Numbered from the stretch's first letter, positions 44,601-53,126 are shown. The stretch: DNA of 64,000 nt from Cytophagaceae bacterium (GCA_027491315.1 JAIXWL010000001.1:124001-188000), one strand, 5' to 3'. The notes: a model not told the origin generated them from the letters alone. A program made the numbers and translations.

Positions 44601-45980
44601 CACGATTAAAATGATGATGACTCCAAAAGCGGCTGATTTAAATATGGCCTGAGCAGAAATATTCACCTCTTCATCCATTTCATGTTGACTCAGAACTTCC
44701 CCTTTCCTTCTAGAATGAAGTCGATGGATAATGGATTCCACGATAATTACGGCCCCATCGACAATGAGTCCAAAATCAATCGCTCCTAATGACATTAAAT
44801 TGGCGGAAACACCAAAAATGTGCATCATAGCAAAAGCAAACAACAAGCAAAGAGGAATCATGGAGGCTACGATGAAACCGGCTCGCCAGTTTCCTAAAAG
44901 CAAGACAAGAATAAATACGACAATTAGCCCTCCTTCTATTAAGTTTTTCTCTACCGTATTGATGGCCTTGCCAATCAAGATACTTCGATCCAAATAGGCG
45001 TTAATATGGATTCCTTGAGGAAGTGTTTTTTGAATCAATTCCATGCGATCTTTCACATCCTTCACTACCGTATTGGCATTGGCACCTTTCAATAATAACA
45101 TTACGGCACCAACGGCCTCTCCTCGTCCGTTTTTGGTCATGGCACCATAACGAACGGCCTTTCCAAATTGAACTTGAGCTACATCCTTGACAAAAACAGG
45201 TAAACCACCATCCCCGCGCTGTTTTACCACAGTATTTTCAATATCCGCTAAGGACTGAATCATCCCCTCAGAACGAATAAAATAAGCATCGGTTCCTTTT
45301 TCTAAATAACTTCCTCCTGAATTGGAATTGTTATTTTCTAAGGCTGCAAATAGCTCATCAATACTAATATTCATGGCTCGAATACGTTCTGGATTAACAG
45401 CAACTTCATACTGTTTGACATAACCTCCAAAAGAACTTACTTCTACCACACCCTTGATGCCCAGCAACTGACGCTTGACAATCCAATCTTGGTACGTCCG
45501 TAAATCTGCTAAAGAATATTGGTCTTTAAACTCAGGATCAACATCCAAGGTGTATTGATAAAACTCTCCAAGCCCCGTAGTAATTGGAGCCATTTCGGGA
45601 ATACCCGCTCCTCGCAGCAAATAGGGCTCTGCAGCTTTTAATTTTTCTGAAACTTGCTGCCTGGCTACTTCCATAGCCACTTCATCTTCAAAGACGACCG
45701 TGATGATGGATAAACCCATGCGAGAAATGGAGCGAATGTCCTTCACATTGGGGATTGTCCTTAATGATATCTCCAGCGGATAAGTAACAAACTTTTCAAC
45801 TTCTGATGCCGCTAATGCTGGTGATTGCGTAATCACCTGTACCTGATTGGATGTGATGTCAGGTAATGCATCTATGGGTAAACGGGTAAGCGAATAGCCT
45901 CCCCAAGCCACAAGTCCTAAGACGAATAAACCTACGATGAGTTTATTTCGAATACTAAAATATATTATCGAATTAATCAT
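41652..45980 (-). CDS. heavy-metal RND pump fused to a TolC-type outer-membrane factor
   Basis: One 1442-residue frame combines two proteins. Residues 1 to about 1036 are a CzcA/CusA pump with 12 helices. The TM4 motif DFGLIVDGAVIIVE places D402, D408 and E415 as in CzcA, typical of divalent-cation (Zn, Co, Cd, Ni) exporters rather than Cu/Ag pumps. Residues 1039-1063 look like a signal peptide (basic KLK, a hydrophobic run, then SSFGQA). Residues 1064-1442 are an outer-membrane efflux protein with two helical repeats. The frame is continuous with no stop or shift. Such fusions exist in Bacteroidota; whether the protein is cleaved is not known to me. Confidence 0.93.
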   Translation of the reverse strand: MINSIIYFSIRNKLIVGLFVLGLVAWGGYSLTRLPIDALPDITSNQVQVITQSPALAASEVEKFVTYPLEISLRTIPNVKDIRSISRMGLSIITVVFEDEVAMEVARQQVSEKLKAAEPYLLRGAGIPEMAPITTGLGEFYQYTLDVDPEFKDQYSLADLRTYQDWIVKRQLLGIKGVVEVSSFGGYVKQYEVAVNPERIRAMNISIDELFAALENNNSNSGGSYLEKGTDAYFIRSEGMIQSLADIENTVVKQRGDGGLPVFVKDVAQVQFGKAVRYGAMTKNGRGEAVGAVMLLLKGANANTVVKDVKDRMELIQKTLPQGIHINAYLDRSILIGKAINTVEKNLIEGGLIVVFILVLLLGNWRAGFIVASMIPLCLLFAFAMMHIFGVSANLMSLGAIDFGLIVDGAVIIVESIIHRLHSRRKGEVLSQHEMDEEVNISAQAIFKSAAFGVIIILIVYLPIMALGGIEGKMFRPMAQTVSFAIFGALILSLTYVPMMSSLFLSKKVSHHVTWADKIMNFLYGKYSPMVNWALSNRKKVVIASLLLFLSSIGLFTSLGGEFIPELNEGDFAVETILPTNASLSQSIEVNNNAQALLLKKFPDEIKQVVSRIGASEIPTDPMGINACDLIIILNEPSVWKKAKTMEELEEKMDRELDAFPEVNFEFTQPIQMRFNELIAGVKSDVAIKIFGEDLEILFEKATEAARYIRKIEGVGDIKVQQIDGVPQLVVHYNRAKMAQYGLRIQDVNRRVKMTFAGEAAGLVMEGEKRYDLVVRMDSAHRADIQNLKELYLDLPNGSQIPLEEVATVDYQNAPVEISRDNTNRRITIGINVRNRDVQSVVTDIEKVMKNKITLPAGYYVKYGGTFENLQAAKARLSLVVPLALALIFALLFFTFNSMLEAAIIYLAIPLSAIGGIWALYLRGMPFSVSAGIGFIALFGVAVLNGIVLLSFFKQLATEGYSVAERLKKGLELRFRPVIMTASVASLGFLPMALSQSPGAEVQRPLATVVIGGLITATFLTLVVIPVVYSLVMTRKENKLKSQPMIVLVILAGLMMSFSSFGQAPKPSLNLSSCMQEAMQHNALLNTGNLEIQSAEALIQSGRELPKGTIDFQYGKTQTYFSQDYTILASQSIPWPTLLRAQVKALTSQKMLAEKRQKITQILVLSSVKWYYYQLLIQQKHLEYLHQQDSIYTQMLKAASLRFKQGETNRLEMVAAEARLREFQQKQLSLQADIQTNYQNLAYWMNRKEPFEIQSSNALTMQAPLIPVDLSKNPTLQLLEEQVVHAQLQTEVERNKLKPDIRVGATSQSIENYGGQNFVQAGLALPIFAKGQKARISASQKQEQVFVSQKDQVMSQISTDLQNAQISLGKFGNSLKYYQQTALPQAEWLVQTALKSYQQGEIEYVEMLQNTQQAWQIREQYLQEVLAYNQNIIQIETILGNE

Positions 45981-46024
45981 TTTTCAATGGAAAAGGTGAA
46001 TGTAAGGAAATGAATATCAAAACC

Positions 46025-46408
46025 TTAGCACCGAGGAGGAGCAATGAGTACTCTTGCTAATGAAAAACGATATAGATTTTGCCAATTGATTAACTGGCGA
46101 CGCGCCGAAACAAAAAGTAAAGGCAATAGGAAAATCAAATAAATAGATGGGAGTACATAGCCACTTACGCCACTAAAATCAAAACTAGGTAAGCTGGGAT
46201 GCTTGGTGGTTTTAGCATGTTTCGAATCAGCTGCATAATGCATCCATAAAAAGTCCATAAAACTAAAGCCTGCTGGAGCCTGTCGCTTATGATCTTGAAA
46301 GTGTTTTAGCAATTCGTTTGCCTTGAAACTTTGCTCCATTCCCACCTTGGGTATCCAGGATCCCGAAAAGATAATCACAAAAAGGAAAGAGGCTAACCAA
46401 GTTTTCAT
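46025..46408 (-). CDS. small membrane protein at head of the efflux locus
   Basis: The 127-residue product has a signal peptide (about 1-19), a polar His- and Lys-containing stretch (HFQDHKRQAPAG, YAADSKHAKTTKHP), one membrane helix (about 81-101) and the C-terminal end VLIAPPRC. I recall similar small proteins ahead of Cus/Czc loci in Bacteroidota, without a known role. A metal-sensing or periplasmic-chaperone role is only a guess from context. The pump gene begins 44 nt downstream. Confidence 0.7.
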   Translation of the reverse strand: MKTWLASFLFVIIFSGSWIPKVGMEQSFKANELLKHFQDHKRQAPAGFSFMDFLWMHYAADSKHAKTTKHPSLPSFDFSGVSGYVLPSIYLIFLLPLLFVSARRQLINWQNLYRFSLARVLIAPPRC

Positions 46409-46412
46409 TGCT

Positions 46413-46420
46413 CAAATGTA
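46413..46420 (-). promoter_or_regulatory. -7 element very close to the start of the efflux locus
   Basis: On the minus strand TACATTTG fits TAnnTTTG only 4 nt before the ATG at 46408, implying a leaderless or very short-leader mRNA. No TTG at -33 is clear. Confidence 0.4.
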
Positions 46421-46522
46421 GGAAAAAATGGAAATTTTAATGGATATTTATACTCTCAATGTACATTTTTTTGAGACAAAAGCCTAAAAACCAACGATTA
46501 ATAAGCGAGTATAGCCCCTATT

Positions 46523-47140
46523 ATGGATGAAATAAATATTTTATGGCATCAGTTAACTGATTCTGAAACCATCATTCGCTCTGGCTTACTAGTTATCACA
46601 TTAATTGTTTTTGCAGAGAATGGACTATTCTTCGCTTTTTTCTTGCCCGGAGATTATCTACTTTTTTTGACTGGAGTTTTTGGAGGAACTGGGGTCCTAA
46701 AAGAACCTCTTTCAGGCCTTTTAGCTAGTATTTTTTTAGCCGCGGTCATTGGGTCCCTCGTGGGTTACTTATCCGGTCGTTTCTTTGGCAAATCCCTAGA
46801 AAATAGGCCCGATAGTCTCTTTTTTAAGAAAAAACACCTGGATTCAACCCGAGATTTTTTTGATAAGTATGGCTTTATGGCCTTAGTGATTAGTCGCTTT
46901 TTGCCTGTTGTCAGAACCTTTACACCCATCTTGGCTGGTATCAGTCGGATGCCTTGGTATAGTTACTTATTACTCAATGTCATCGGTGGGGGATTATGGG
47001 TTGGGATTTTGGTTACATCAGGATACTACCTAGGGCAACATTTCCCTTGGATAATCAATTACGTACATTACATTATTTTGTTTTTCTTAGGAATAACCAC
47101 CTTTACAGTCATTAAAGGCTATTTAAAAATGAGGCAATAA
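46523..47140 (+). CDS. DedA family membrane protein
   Basis: The 205-residue protein has about five membrane segments and the DedA/SNARE-associated signature, with FFLPGDYLLFLTG, GYLSGRFFG, the F-x3-R-x3-P-x-x-R stretch VISRFLPVVRTFTPILAG and NVIGGGLWVG. DedA proteins act as lipid (undecaprenyl phosphate or phospholipid) translocases and affect envelope pH and charge. The stop and the nuoA start share TAATG, so both are translated together. Confidence 0.92.
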   Translation: MDEINILWHQLTDSETIIRSGLLVITLIVFAENGLFFAFFLPGDYLLFLTGVFGGTGVLKEPLSGLLASIFLAAVIGSLVGYLSGRFFGKSLENRPDSLFFKKKHLDSTRDFFDKYGFMALVISRFLPVVRTFTPILAGISRMPWYSYLLLNVIGGGLWVGILVTSGYYLGQHFPWIINYVHYIILFFLGITTFTVIKGYLKMRQ

Positions 47141-47610
47141 TGGAAGCTTTTGGATATGTAGCGGCCTTTTTGATTGCAGGAATTTTATTTTTGGCATTCA
47201 TACTAACCTTAGCCAAATGGATAAGGCCCAACCGCCCCAATGTAGAAAAATTAAGTACCTATGAGTCAGGAGAAGCTCCCGTAGGAAATGCCAATATACG
47301 GTTCAATCCCCGCTTCTATTTAATCGCCCTCCTTTTTGTTTTGTTCGAAATAGAATTAATCTTCCTTTTTCCTTGGGCCTCGGTTTTCCATCATCCTGAC
47401 TTAGAAAAAGCCAGTCCCCTTTGGTCTAGTTATGCCTTGGTAGAAATGTTTATTTTCATTGGAATTTTAGCATTAGGACTTGCCTTAGCTTGGGTAAAAG
47501 GCTATTTAAACTGGGAAAAACCTGTATCCCCCAACCATACAACCGAAAGCCCGATTCCGGATCAAGCTTATCAAAAAATTCGAGATAAATATTCTGCTAA
47601 AAACGCTTAA
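47140..47610 (+). CDS. nuoA: NADH-quinone oxidoreductase subunit A, isolated copy
   Basis: The 156-residue subunit has three membrane helices and the conserved YESGEAPVGNANIRFNPRFYLIALLFVLFEIELIF (family hallmark, with the acidic residues of helix 2). It forms part of the quinone-end membrane arm of complex I. No nuoB or other nuo gene follows; the next gene is on the opposite strand and overlaps by 4 nt. The C-terminus is longer than usual by about 25 polar residues. Confidence 0.93.
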   Translation: MEAFGYVAAFLIAGILFLAFILTLAKWIRPNRPNVEKLSTYESGEAPVGNANIRFNPRFYLIALLFVLFEIELIFLFPWASVFHHPDLEKASPLWSSYALVEMFIFIGILALGLALAWVKGYLNWEKPVSPNHTTESPIPDQAYQKIRDKYSAKNA

Positions 47611-48743
47611 TGTGGCGTAGGAACTCCAATCTTATTATTTAAAGTAATTCCCAATACCAATTCATGAGAACCCATGGATTGATTTGCGAGGCCATTCAGA
47701 TGCAAATCATAAGAATAAGACATGTGCATATTATGCCGCAGTTGTACTCCAAACATGGCAGAATATGATTCTTTATGACGATATCCCAAGCCCATCCAGA
47801 ATTGTTTATTGAAATCAGCTTTAATATTGCCCTCAATCGACATGGTGCCAGCTTTATAAAATTTAACGATAGCTGCTGGAGAAATCGTGAAAACTTTGGA
47901 AGTTCTAAAATGATAACCCACCATGGCAAACATATTGGGCTTCATGGTTCCAGAATATAAGGCCCTTGTCAAGACCTTATTATCGTCAAATTCTGAATTA
48001 TTGGGCCAATAATACCTCCTACTTAGCGTATCCAAGGCAGAAGGATCTGAACGCTCGTAGGTAAAATTTTCGAATATCAATTGATTGGCAGATAGACCTA
48101 AGAAAAACTCACGATTATAATATAGCACACCAACATTAGCTAGCAATTGGCCCGCCGTAAGTGATCCGTAAGGAGTAGGAGCACTGGTAATGGGCGTTCC
48201 AACTGGCGGATCCAAATATAAAATCAGTGGGTCTCCCCCATCTTTGACGTCGAAATTATTCATATTTAAACCCCGCGAATAATAACCCGCCGTAGCTCCT
48301 ACTGATAATTTATCTTCCCCACCCAAGGAAACATGATACGCATAGGAGCCCCCCACAGAAAACGTAGACATGGGGCCAAACTGGTCAGCTTGAATCTGAA
48401 GGCCTAAACCTTGATGAAACTCCCAACGATAATCCTTCTTTCTTCTTCTGGTTGGATTAAAAGACCGACGAATCGTCTTGGACATATAAGGCGTGGGTCC
48501 AGTAGAAGTTCTATCCGATTTATCTATGGCCCAGTTGGCCGTCGCATAAAAGGTTTTCATTCCCTCGGCTAAACCTACCCATTGCTGCCTATACCCTACT
48601 TTTATATCATTATAATCCTCAAATCCTGCAAAAGCAGGATTATACAGATAACGATTCATCATGAATTGAGTAACTTGAGGTGTTTGTTGAGCTAGGCCCA
48701 ATTGTGCAACTAGAAATAATAAAAGAAAGACGAAAAATCTCAT
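47607..48743 (-). CDS. type IX secretion PorP/SprF family outer-membrane protein
   Basis: The 378-residue protein has a signal peptide (ending LAQQ) and the PorP/SprF start TPQVTQFMMNRYLYNPAFAG, followed by GYRQQWVG and a membrane-barrel pattern to the C-terminus (HELVLGITLNNK). SprF-like proteins bind type IX substrates or adhesins at the outer membrane. The usual large partner adhesin is not next to it. The substrate is unknown; the sorting-domain protein 12 kb away is one candidate client of the system in general. Confidence 0.92.
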   Translation of the reverse strand: MRFFVFLLLFLVAQLGLAQQTPQVTQFMMNRYLYNPAFAGFEDYNDIKVGYRQQWVGLAEGMKTFYATANWAIDKSDRTSTGPTPYMSKTIRRSFNPTRRRKKDYRWEFHQGLGLQIQADQFGPMSTFSVGGSYAYHVSLGGEDKLSVGATAGYYSRGLNMNNFDVKDGGDPLILYLDPPVGTPITSAPTPYGSLTAGQLLANVGVLYYNREFFLGLSANQLIFENFTYERSDPSALDTLSRRYYWPNNSEFDDNKVLTRALYSGTMKPNMFAMVGYHFRTSKVFTISPAAIVKFYKAGTMSIEGNIKADFNKQFWMGLGYRHKESYSAMFGVQLRHNMHMSYSYDLHLNGLANQSMGSHELVLGITLNNKIGVPTPH

Positions 48744-48850
48744 TAGAAAAATTAGTACCTCAAAAATCTGTTAAATATATTTAATTTCGTTCGAACTTTC
48801 TGGAAAACAGTTGGGTTTTTATATATTAACGGCCCTTTCTATTCAACCAT

Positions 48851-50413
48851 ATGCCTACCCAAAGCTACCCGCTATCTCATCTTTCTGGTTTCAATTCCTT
48901 ACTGATTGACTATTTAGAAGAGAAATCTAATTTAAAAAACTTATATCAAAATAGTCCGACCATCTCGGGCTTTAAAAATCAATTAGAAGATAAAAAGCAT
49001 TTCCCTTTAGAGCATCGAAAAATATTGGTAAAAGTGTTGGAAGATCAATATCAAGGTCTTGATAACGTTCCAGCCTTGGGAAAATTATTGGATGAAAAAA
49101 CCTTTACTGTTACCACGGGTCACCAATTAAATTTAATGACTGGGCCCTTGTACGTCATTTATAAAATCGTGTCAACGATTAATCTGGCAAAAAAATTGAA
49201 GGCCGAATATCCAAGCTACCACTTTATTCCGGTGTATTGGATGGCGACAGAAGACCATGATTGGGATGAAATTAATCATGTACACCTTCAAGATGCTACT
49301 TACGCATGGAATACAGAACAAACAGGGGCAGTAGGAAGATTTTCATTGGAAGGAATGCAAGACTTCCTTCAATCTTTACCCTTTTCTTTACCTGTTTTCC
49401 AACAAGCCTATACCCAAAGCAAGACCTTAGCTGAGGCTGTTCGATGTTATATGCACGAACTATTTGGCCAGGAGGGTTTAGTATGTTTAGACGCGGATGA
49501 TGCGCGATTAAAATCCTTATTTCTCCCTGTGATGGAAGCTGATTTAATGGACCATGTGCATGAATCTTTAGTAGAAAAGCAAAATCAACAATTAAATAAT
49601 TTGGGATACAAGACTCAAATTAATGCCCGCGGAATCAATTTATTTTATCTACATGATGGCATTAGGGAGCGCATTGAAAAGCAAGGTGATGTATACAAGG
49701 TACTAAATCAAGCTATCCAATTTAGTTCACAAGAATTAAAAAACGAGCTAAAGCTACATCCAGAGAGATTTAGCCCGAACGTGGTACTTAGACCTTTGTA
49801 TCAAGAATATATTTTACCCAATTTGGCTTACTTAGGTGGTCCCGCAGAAGTGGCGTATTGGTTGCAATTAAAAGGCATTTTTGACCAGCATCAAATACTT
49901 TACCCCATTCTATTACCCAGAAATTTCGCCCTACTTCTTCCGGGTGTAGAGCAGAAGAGAGTCGAAAAATTAGGCATTTCTATCCCCGATTTATTCCTAG
50001 ATGTGTCTTCCTTAATTCGGAAATATGTGCTGGATAATACCGTTTACAGCCTAGATTTTAAACAAGAAATTGAGGATGTTAATCCTATACTAGAACAAAT
50101 GATCCAGAAAGCCATGCAGGTAGACCCCACCTTAGAAGGTCTGATTTTGGCAGAAAAACAACGTTGGCTTAATGGATTAAATCGAATGGAGAAAAAATTG
50201 AAGCGGGCGGAAGAAAAAAACCATGAAACGGCCATTCGACAAATCAAAGAAGTAAAAAATCGTTTATTCCCGCATGGCCAATGGCAGGAAAGGTATAATA
50301 ATCTCCAAGATTTTTACCCAGAAAAACCTAGCCTCATTCAAGACCTTCTGGCCAGTTTTGACCCTTTGAATTTTGAACTTTACGTGATTCCCTTAAAATC
50401 TTCCAATGCCTGA
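48851..50413 (+). CDS. bshC: bacillithiol synthase BshC (cysteine-adding enzyme)
   Basis: The 520-residue protein fits BshC, with TVTTGHQLNLMTGPLYVIYKI, VYWMATEDHDWDEINHV and LGGPAEVAYWLQ. It joins cysteine to glucosaminyl-malate in the last step of bacillithiol, a low-molecular thiol. bshA and bshB are not nearby. It overlaps mnmH by 8 nt, and the cysteine genes cysE and cysM follow, which suits supply of its substrate. Confidence 0.94.
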   Translation: MPTQSYPLSHLSGFNSLLIDYLEEKSNLKNLYQNSPTISGFKNQLEDKKHFPLEHRKILVKVLEDQYQGLDNVPALGKLLDEKTFTVTTGHQLNLMTGPLYVIYKIVSTINLAKKLKAEYPSYHFIPVYWMATEDHDWDEINHVHLQDATYAWNTEQTGAVGRFSLEGMQDFLQSLPFSLPVFQQAYTQSKTLAEAVRCYMHELFGQEGLVCLDADDARLKSLFLPVMEADLMDHVHESLVEKQNQQLNNLGYKTQINARGINLFYLHDGIRERIEKQGDVYKVLNQAIQFSSQELKNELKLHPERFSPNVVLRPLYQEYILPNLAYLGGPAEVAYWLQLKGIFDQHQILYPILLPRNFALLLPGVEQKRVEKLGISIPDLFLDVSSLIRKYVLDNTVYSLDFKQEIEDVNPILEQMIQKAMQVDPTLEGLILAEKQRWLNGLNRMEKKLKRAEEKNHETAIRQIKEVKNRLFPHGQWQERYNNLQDFYPEKPSLIQDLLASFDPLNFELYVIPLKSSNA

Positions 50414-51431
50414 GAAACTTAGCCCCGTGGATTTCATTTCCGCTTCTTCCGAAGGGGTTATTTTAGATGTGCGGTCACCTGGAGAGTACGAAAGAGCGCA
50501 TATTCCAGGCGCCATATCCTTTCCTATGTTCAGTAATGAGGAAAGGGCAGCGGTAGGAACCTGCTATAAAAAAGAAGGAAAAGATAAAGCGGTAGAATTA
50601 GGTCTATCCATCGTAGGACCTAAACTTGCCACTTGGGTGAAAACAGCTAAAAAATTAGCTCAAGGAAAACCTTTGCTCGTTCATTGCTGGCGTGGTGGCA
50701 TGCGTAGCGGTAGTATGGCATGGTTATTAGAAACAGCGGGCCTGCCGGTCAAATTATTGATTGGGGGTTACAAAGCATACCGACATTTGGTTTTAAAAAC
50801 GTTTGAGGCCCCTATTCCCCTGCGAGTTTTGGGAGGAAAAACAGGAAGTGGTAAAACGGAAATTTTGATTGAAATGAAAAAACGAGGCATACAAGTCATT
50901 GATTTGGAAGGTCTCGCCCATCATCGTGGTTCAGCATTTGGGCATTTGGGATTGGCCCCGCAGCCCACCAGTGAGCAATTTGAAAATCTTTTGTTTCATG
51001 AATTACGTCAAATGGATTACCAGCAATCTATTTGGGTGGAAGACGAAAGTCGACACATTGGTAAAGTATTCATGAATTTAGAATTTTATAACCAACTTAG
51101 AGACGCTCCTGTGTTATTTTTGGACATTGATGCCCAATACCGACTACCTTATTTGGTAGAAGTATATGCCCAATATCCTAAAGAATTGTTAGCTGAGGCC
51201 ATTGAGAAAATAAAAAAACGACTGGGTGGCCAACATTATCAGAGAGCCTTGGCTAGTTTGGAAATGGGTCAATTTGAAGAGGTGGCAGCAATCACCCTTC
51301 AATATTATGACAAAGCCTATTTACACGGATTAGAGCAAAGAGATAAGAATAAAATTCAACGATTAGAAATAGAATCATTAAATACGCAGAAACAAGTTGA
51401 GGCTATACTACCTCATTTATTGCAGGCCTAA
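50406..51431 (+). CDS. mnmH: tRNA 2-selenouridine/geranyl-2-thiouridine synthase
   Basis: The 341-residue protein has an N-terminal rhodanese domain with the catalytic C94 in LVHCWRGGMRSG, and a P-loop domain with GGKTGSGKT (143-151) and VEDESRHIG. MnmH converts 2-thiouridine at tRNA position 34 to 2-selenouridine using selenophosphate, via a geranylated intermediate. selD is not in the window, so selenium use is unproven. The overlap with bshC and the following cysE and cysM make a sulfur-related operon. Confidence 0.92.
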   Translation: MPEKLSPVDFISASSEGVILDVRSPGEYERAHIPGAISFPMFSNEERAAVGTCYKKEGKDKAVELGLSIVGPKLATWVKTAKKLAQGKPLLVHCWRGGMRSGSMAWLLETAGLPVKLLIGGYKAYRHLVLKTFEAPIPLRVLGGKTGSGKTEILIEMKKRGIQVIDLEGLAHHRGSAFGHLGLAPQPTSEQFENLLFHELRQMDYQQSIWVEDESRHIGKVFMNLEFYNQLRDAPVLFLDIDAQYRLPYLVEVYAQYPKELLAEAIEKIKKRLGGQHYQRALASLEMGQFEEVAAITLQYYDKAYLHGLEQRDKNKIQRLEIESLNTQKQVEAILPHLLQA

Positions 51432-51445
51432 AAAATTAAGAGCTT

Positions 51446-52249
51446 ATGTTGCCTTCCAAATTCCTAGATACCATTTTAGCCAAGCACGAGCAAACTCGTG
51501 ATTTTCCTGCTACCTCGGATGTAAAGAAACTATTTACGAAGATTATTCTGACCTTATTTCCAGAACAAACCCGTAAACATTTTTCACAAATAGAGGAATT
51601 GGTAGCGGTATGGGAAAGTATTGAGAATGGATTAGAATCCATGTTACATTCCATGAAGAGTGAATTACCCACGGACCCTCATAGCCTGACTCAATCCTAC
51701 ATGGCTCGTATTCCTAAAGTCTATGAAACCTTATTGACTGATGTAGAGGCAATGGTCAACGGGGATCCTGCAGCCAACACAGATTTTGAGGTCATCCGAA
51801 CCTATCCTGGATTTTATGCCATGGCATTTTACCGCCTAGCTCATGAGCTCTGTGCTCTGGGTGTTCCTTTAATTCCTCGTATATTGACTGAATATGCCCA
51901 TTCAAAAACGGGTATTGATATTCATCCAGGGGCACGAATTGGTAGATATTTTTTTATGGATCATGGTACCGGAATTGTTATTGGTGAAACCTGTATCATT
52001 GGGGAACGCGTAAAAATCTACCAAGGTGTAACCTTAGGAGCATTGTCCGTGGACAAAAGCATGGCATCTACCAAAAGACATCCAACCATAGAAGATGATG
52101 TAGTAATATATTCAGGGGCCACAATTTTAGGAGGCGATACCGTTGTAGGCAAAAACTCCGTTATTGGCGGAAATGTTTGGCTCACCAGAAGTGTTGCACC
52201 AAACACCAAAATATACCATCAAGAAAATACAAAAGTTATCCTAGACTAA
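51446..52249 (+). CDS. cysE: serine O-acetyltransferase
   Basis: The 267-residue enzyme makes O-acetylserine from serine and acetyl-CoA, the first step to cysteine. An N-terminal helical region (about 1-150) is followed by the left-handed beta-helix with GIDIHPGARIGRYFFMDHGTGIVIGET, and then VTLGALSV and KRHPTIEDDVVIYSGATILGG. It is the EpsC-like longer form. It lies 1 nt before cysM, so both are cotranscribed. Confidence 0.94.
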   Translation: MLPSKFLDTILAKHEQTRDFPATSDVKKLFTKIILTLFPEQTRKHFSQIEELVAVWESIENGLESMLHSMKSELPTDPHSLTQSYMARIPKVYETLLTDVEAMVNGDPAANTDFEVIRTYPGFYAMAFYRLAHELCALGVPLIPRILTEYAHSKTGIDIHPGARIGRYFFMDHGTGIVIGETCIIGERVKIYQGVTLGALSVDKSMASTKRHPTIEDDVVIYSGATILGGDTVVGKNSVIGGNVWLTRSVAPNTKIYHQENTKVILD

Positions 52250-52250
52250 C

Positions 52251-53126
52251 ATGAGCACGCTTTTAGACTTAGTAGGTAATACCCCTTTAGTCGAATTAAA
52301 TAAATTGCACAACCATAAGCATGTGCAAATTTTTGGAAAACTAGAAGGCAATAATCCAGGTGGTTCTGTCAAAGATCGAGCTGCAAAAAACATGATTGAG
52401 TCTGCCTTAAATCGAGGAGATATCCAACCTGGCATGAAGCTCATCGAGGCTACTTCAGGAAATACGGGTATCGCACTAGCCATGATTGCCCGCTTATATA
52501 ATTTAGAAATAGAATTGGCTATGCCAGCTAATTCCACGAGAGAACGTGTGCTTACCATGGAGGCTTTTGGTGCTAAAGTGACTTTAACCAAGAGTATTGA
52601 AGCTGCGCGCGATTATGCTGTTGAAAAAGCTGAAACAGGTGAATATATTTTACTCAATCAATTTGAAAACCCAGATAATTATTTGGCCCATTATAAAACC
52701 ACAGGTCCTGAAATTTTTCGGGATACCCAAGGTAAAATAACCCATTTTGTAAGTTCTATGGGCACTACTGGAACCATTATGGGGACATCCATGTACTTGA
52801 AAGAACAAAATCCCAACATCCAAATTGTGGGTTGTCAGCCTACGGAGGGCTCTTCAATTCCAGGGATTCGCAGATGGCCTGAAGCTTACCGACCAAAAAT
52901 ATACCAACCTGAGCGCGTAGACCGCATCATGGATATTGCTGAGGAAGAGGCCGTGAATATGACTAGAAAACTAGCAAAAATAGAGGGGGTTTTTGGAGGA
53001 ATGAGCAGTGGAGGTGCCGTTGCAGCGAGTCTCCGATTAGCCGAAGAATTAGAAGAAGGCGTGATTGTTTGTATCATTTGCGATCGAGGAGACCGCTATT
53101 TATCAAGTAACTTATTTGGAGAGTAA
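52251..53126 (+). CDS. cysM: cysteine synthase (CysM type)
   Basis: The 291-residue PLP enzyme makes cysteine from O-acetylserine and sulfide or thiosulfate. K41 in GGSVKDRAAKNM binds PLP, EATSGNTGIALAMIA binds substrate, and GTTGTIMG holds the PLP phosphate. The short C-terminus and GCQPTEGSSIPGIRRW favour CysM over CysK. It closes the bshC-mnmH-cysE-cysM run. The 3' end overlaps the convergent lipoprotein gene by 15 nt. Confidence 0.93.
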   Translation: MSTLLDLVGNTPLVELNKLHNHKHVQIFGKLEGNNPGGSVKDRAAKNMIESALNRGDIQPGMKLIEATSGNTGIALAMIARLYNLEIELAMPANSTRERVLTMEAFGAKVTLTKSIEAARDYAVEKAETGEYILLNQFENPDNYLAHYKTTGPEIFRDTQGKITHFVSSMGTTGTIMGTSMYLKEQNPNIQIVGCQPTEGSSIPGIRRWPEAYRPKIYQPERVDRIMDIAEEEAVNMTRKLAKIEGVFGGMSSGGAVAASLRLAEELEEGVIVCIICDRGDRYLSSNLFGE

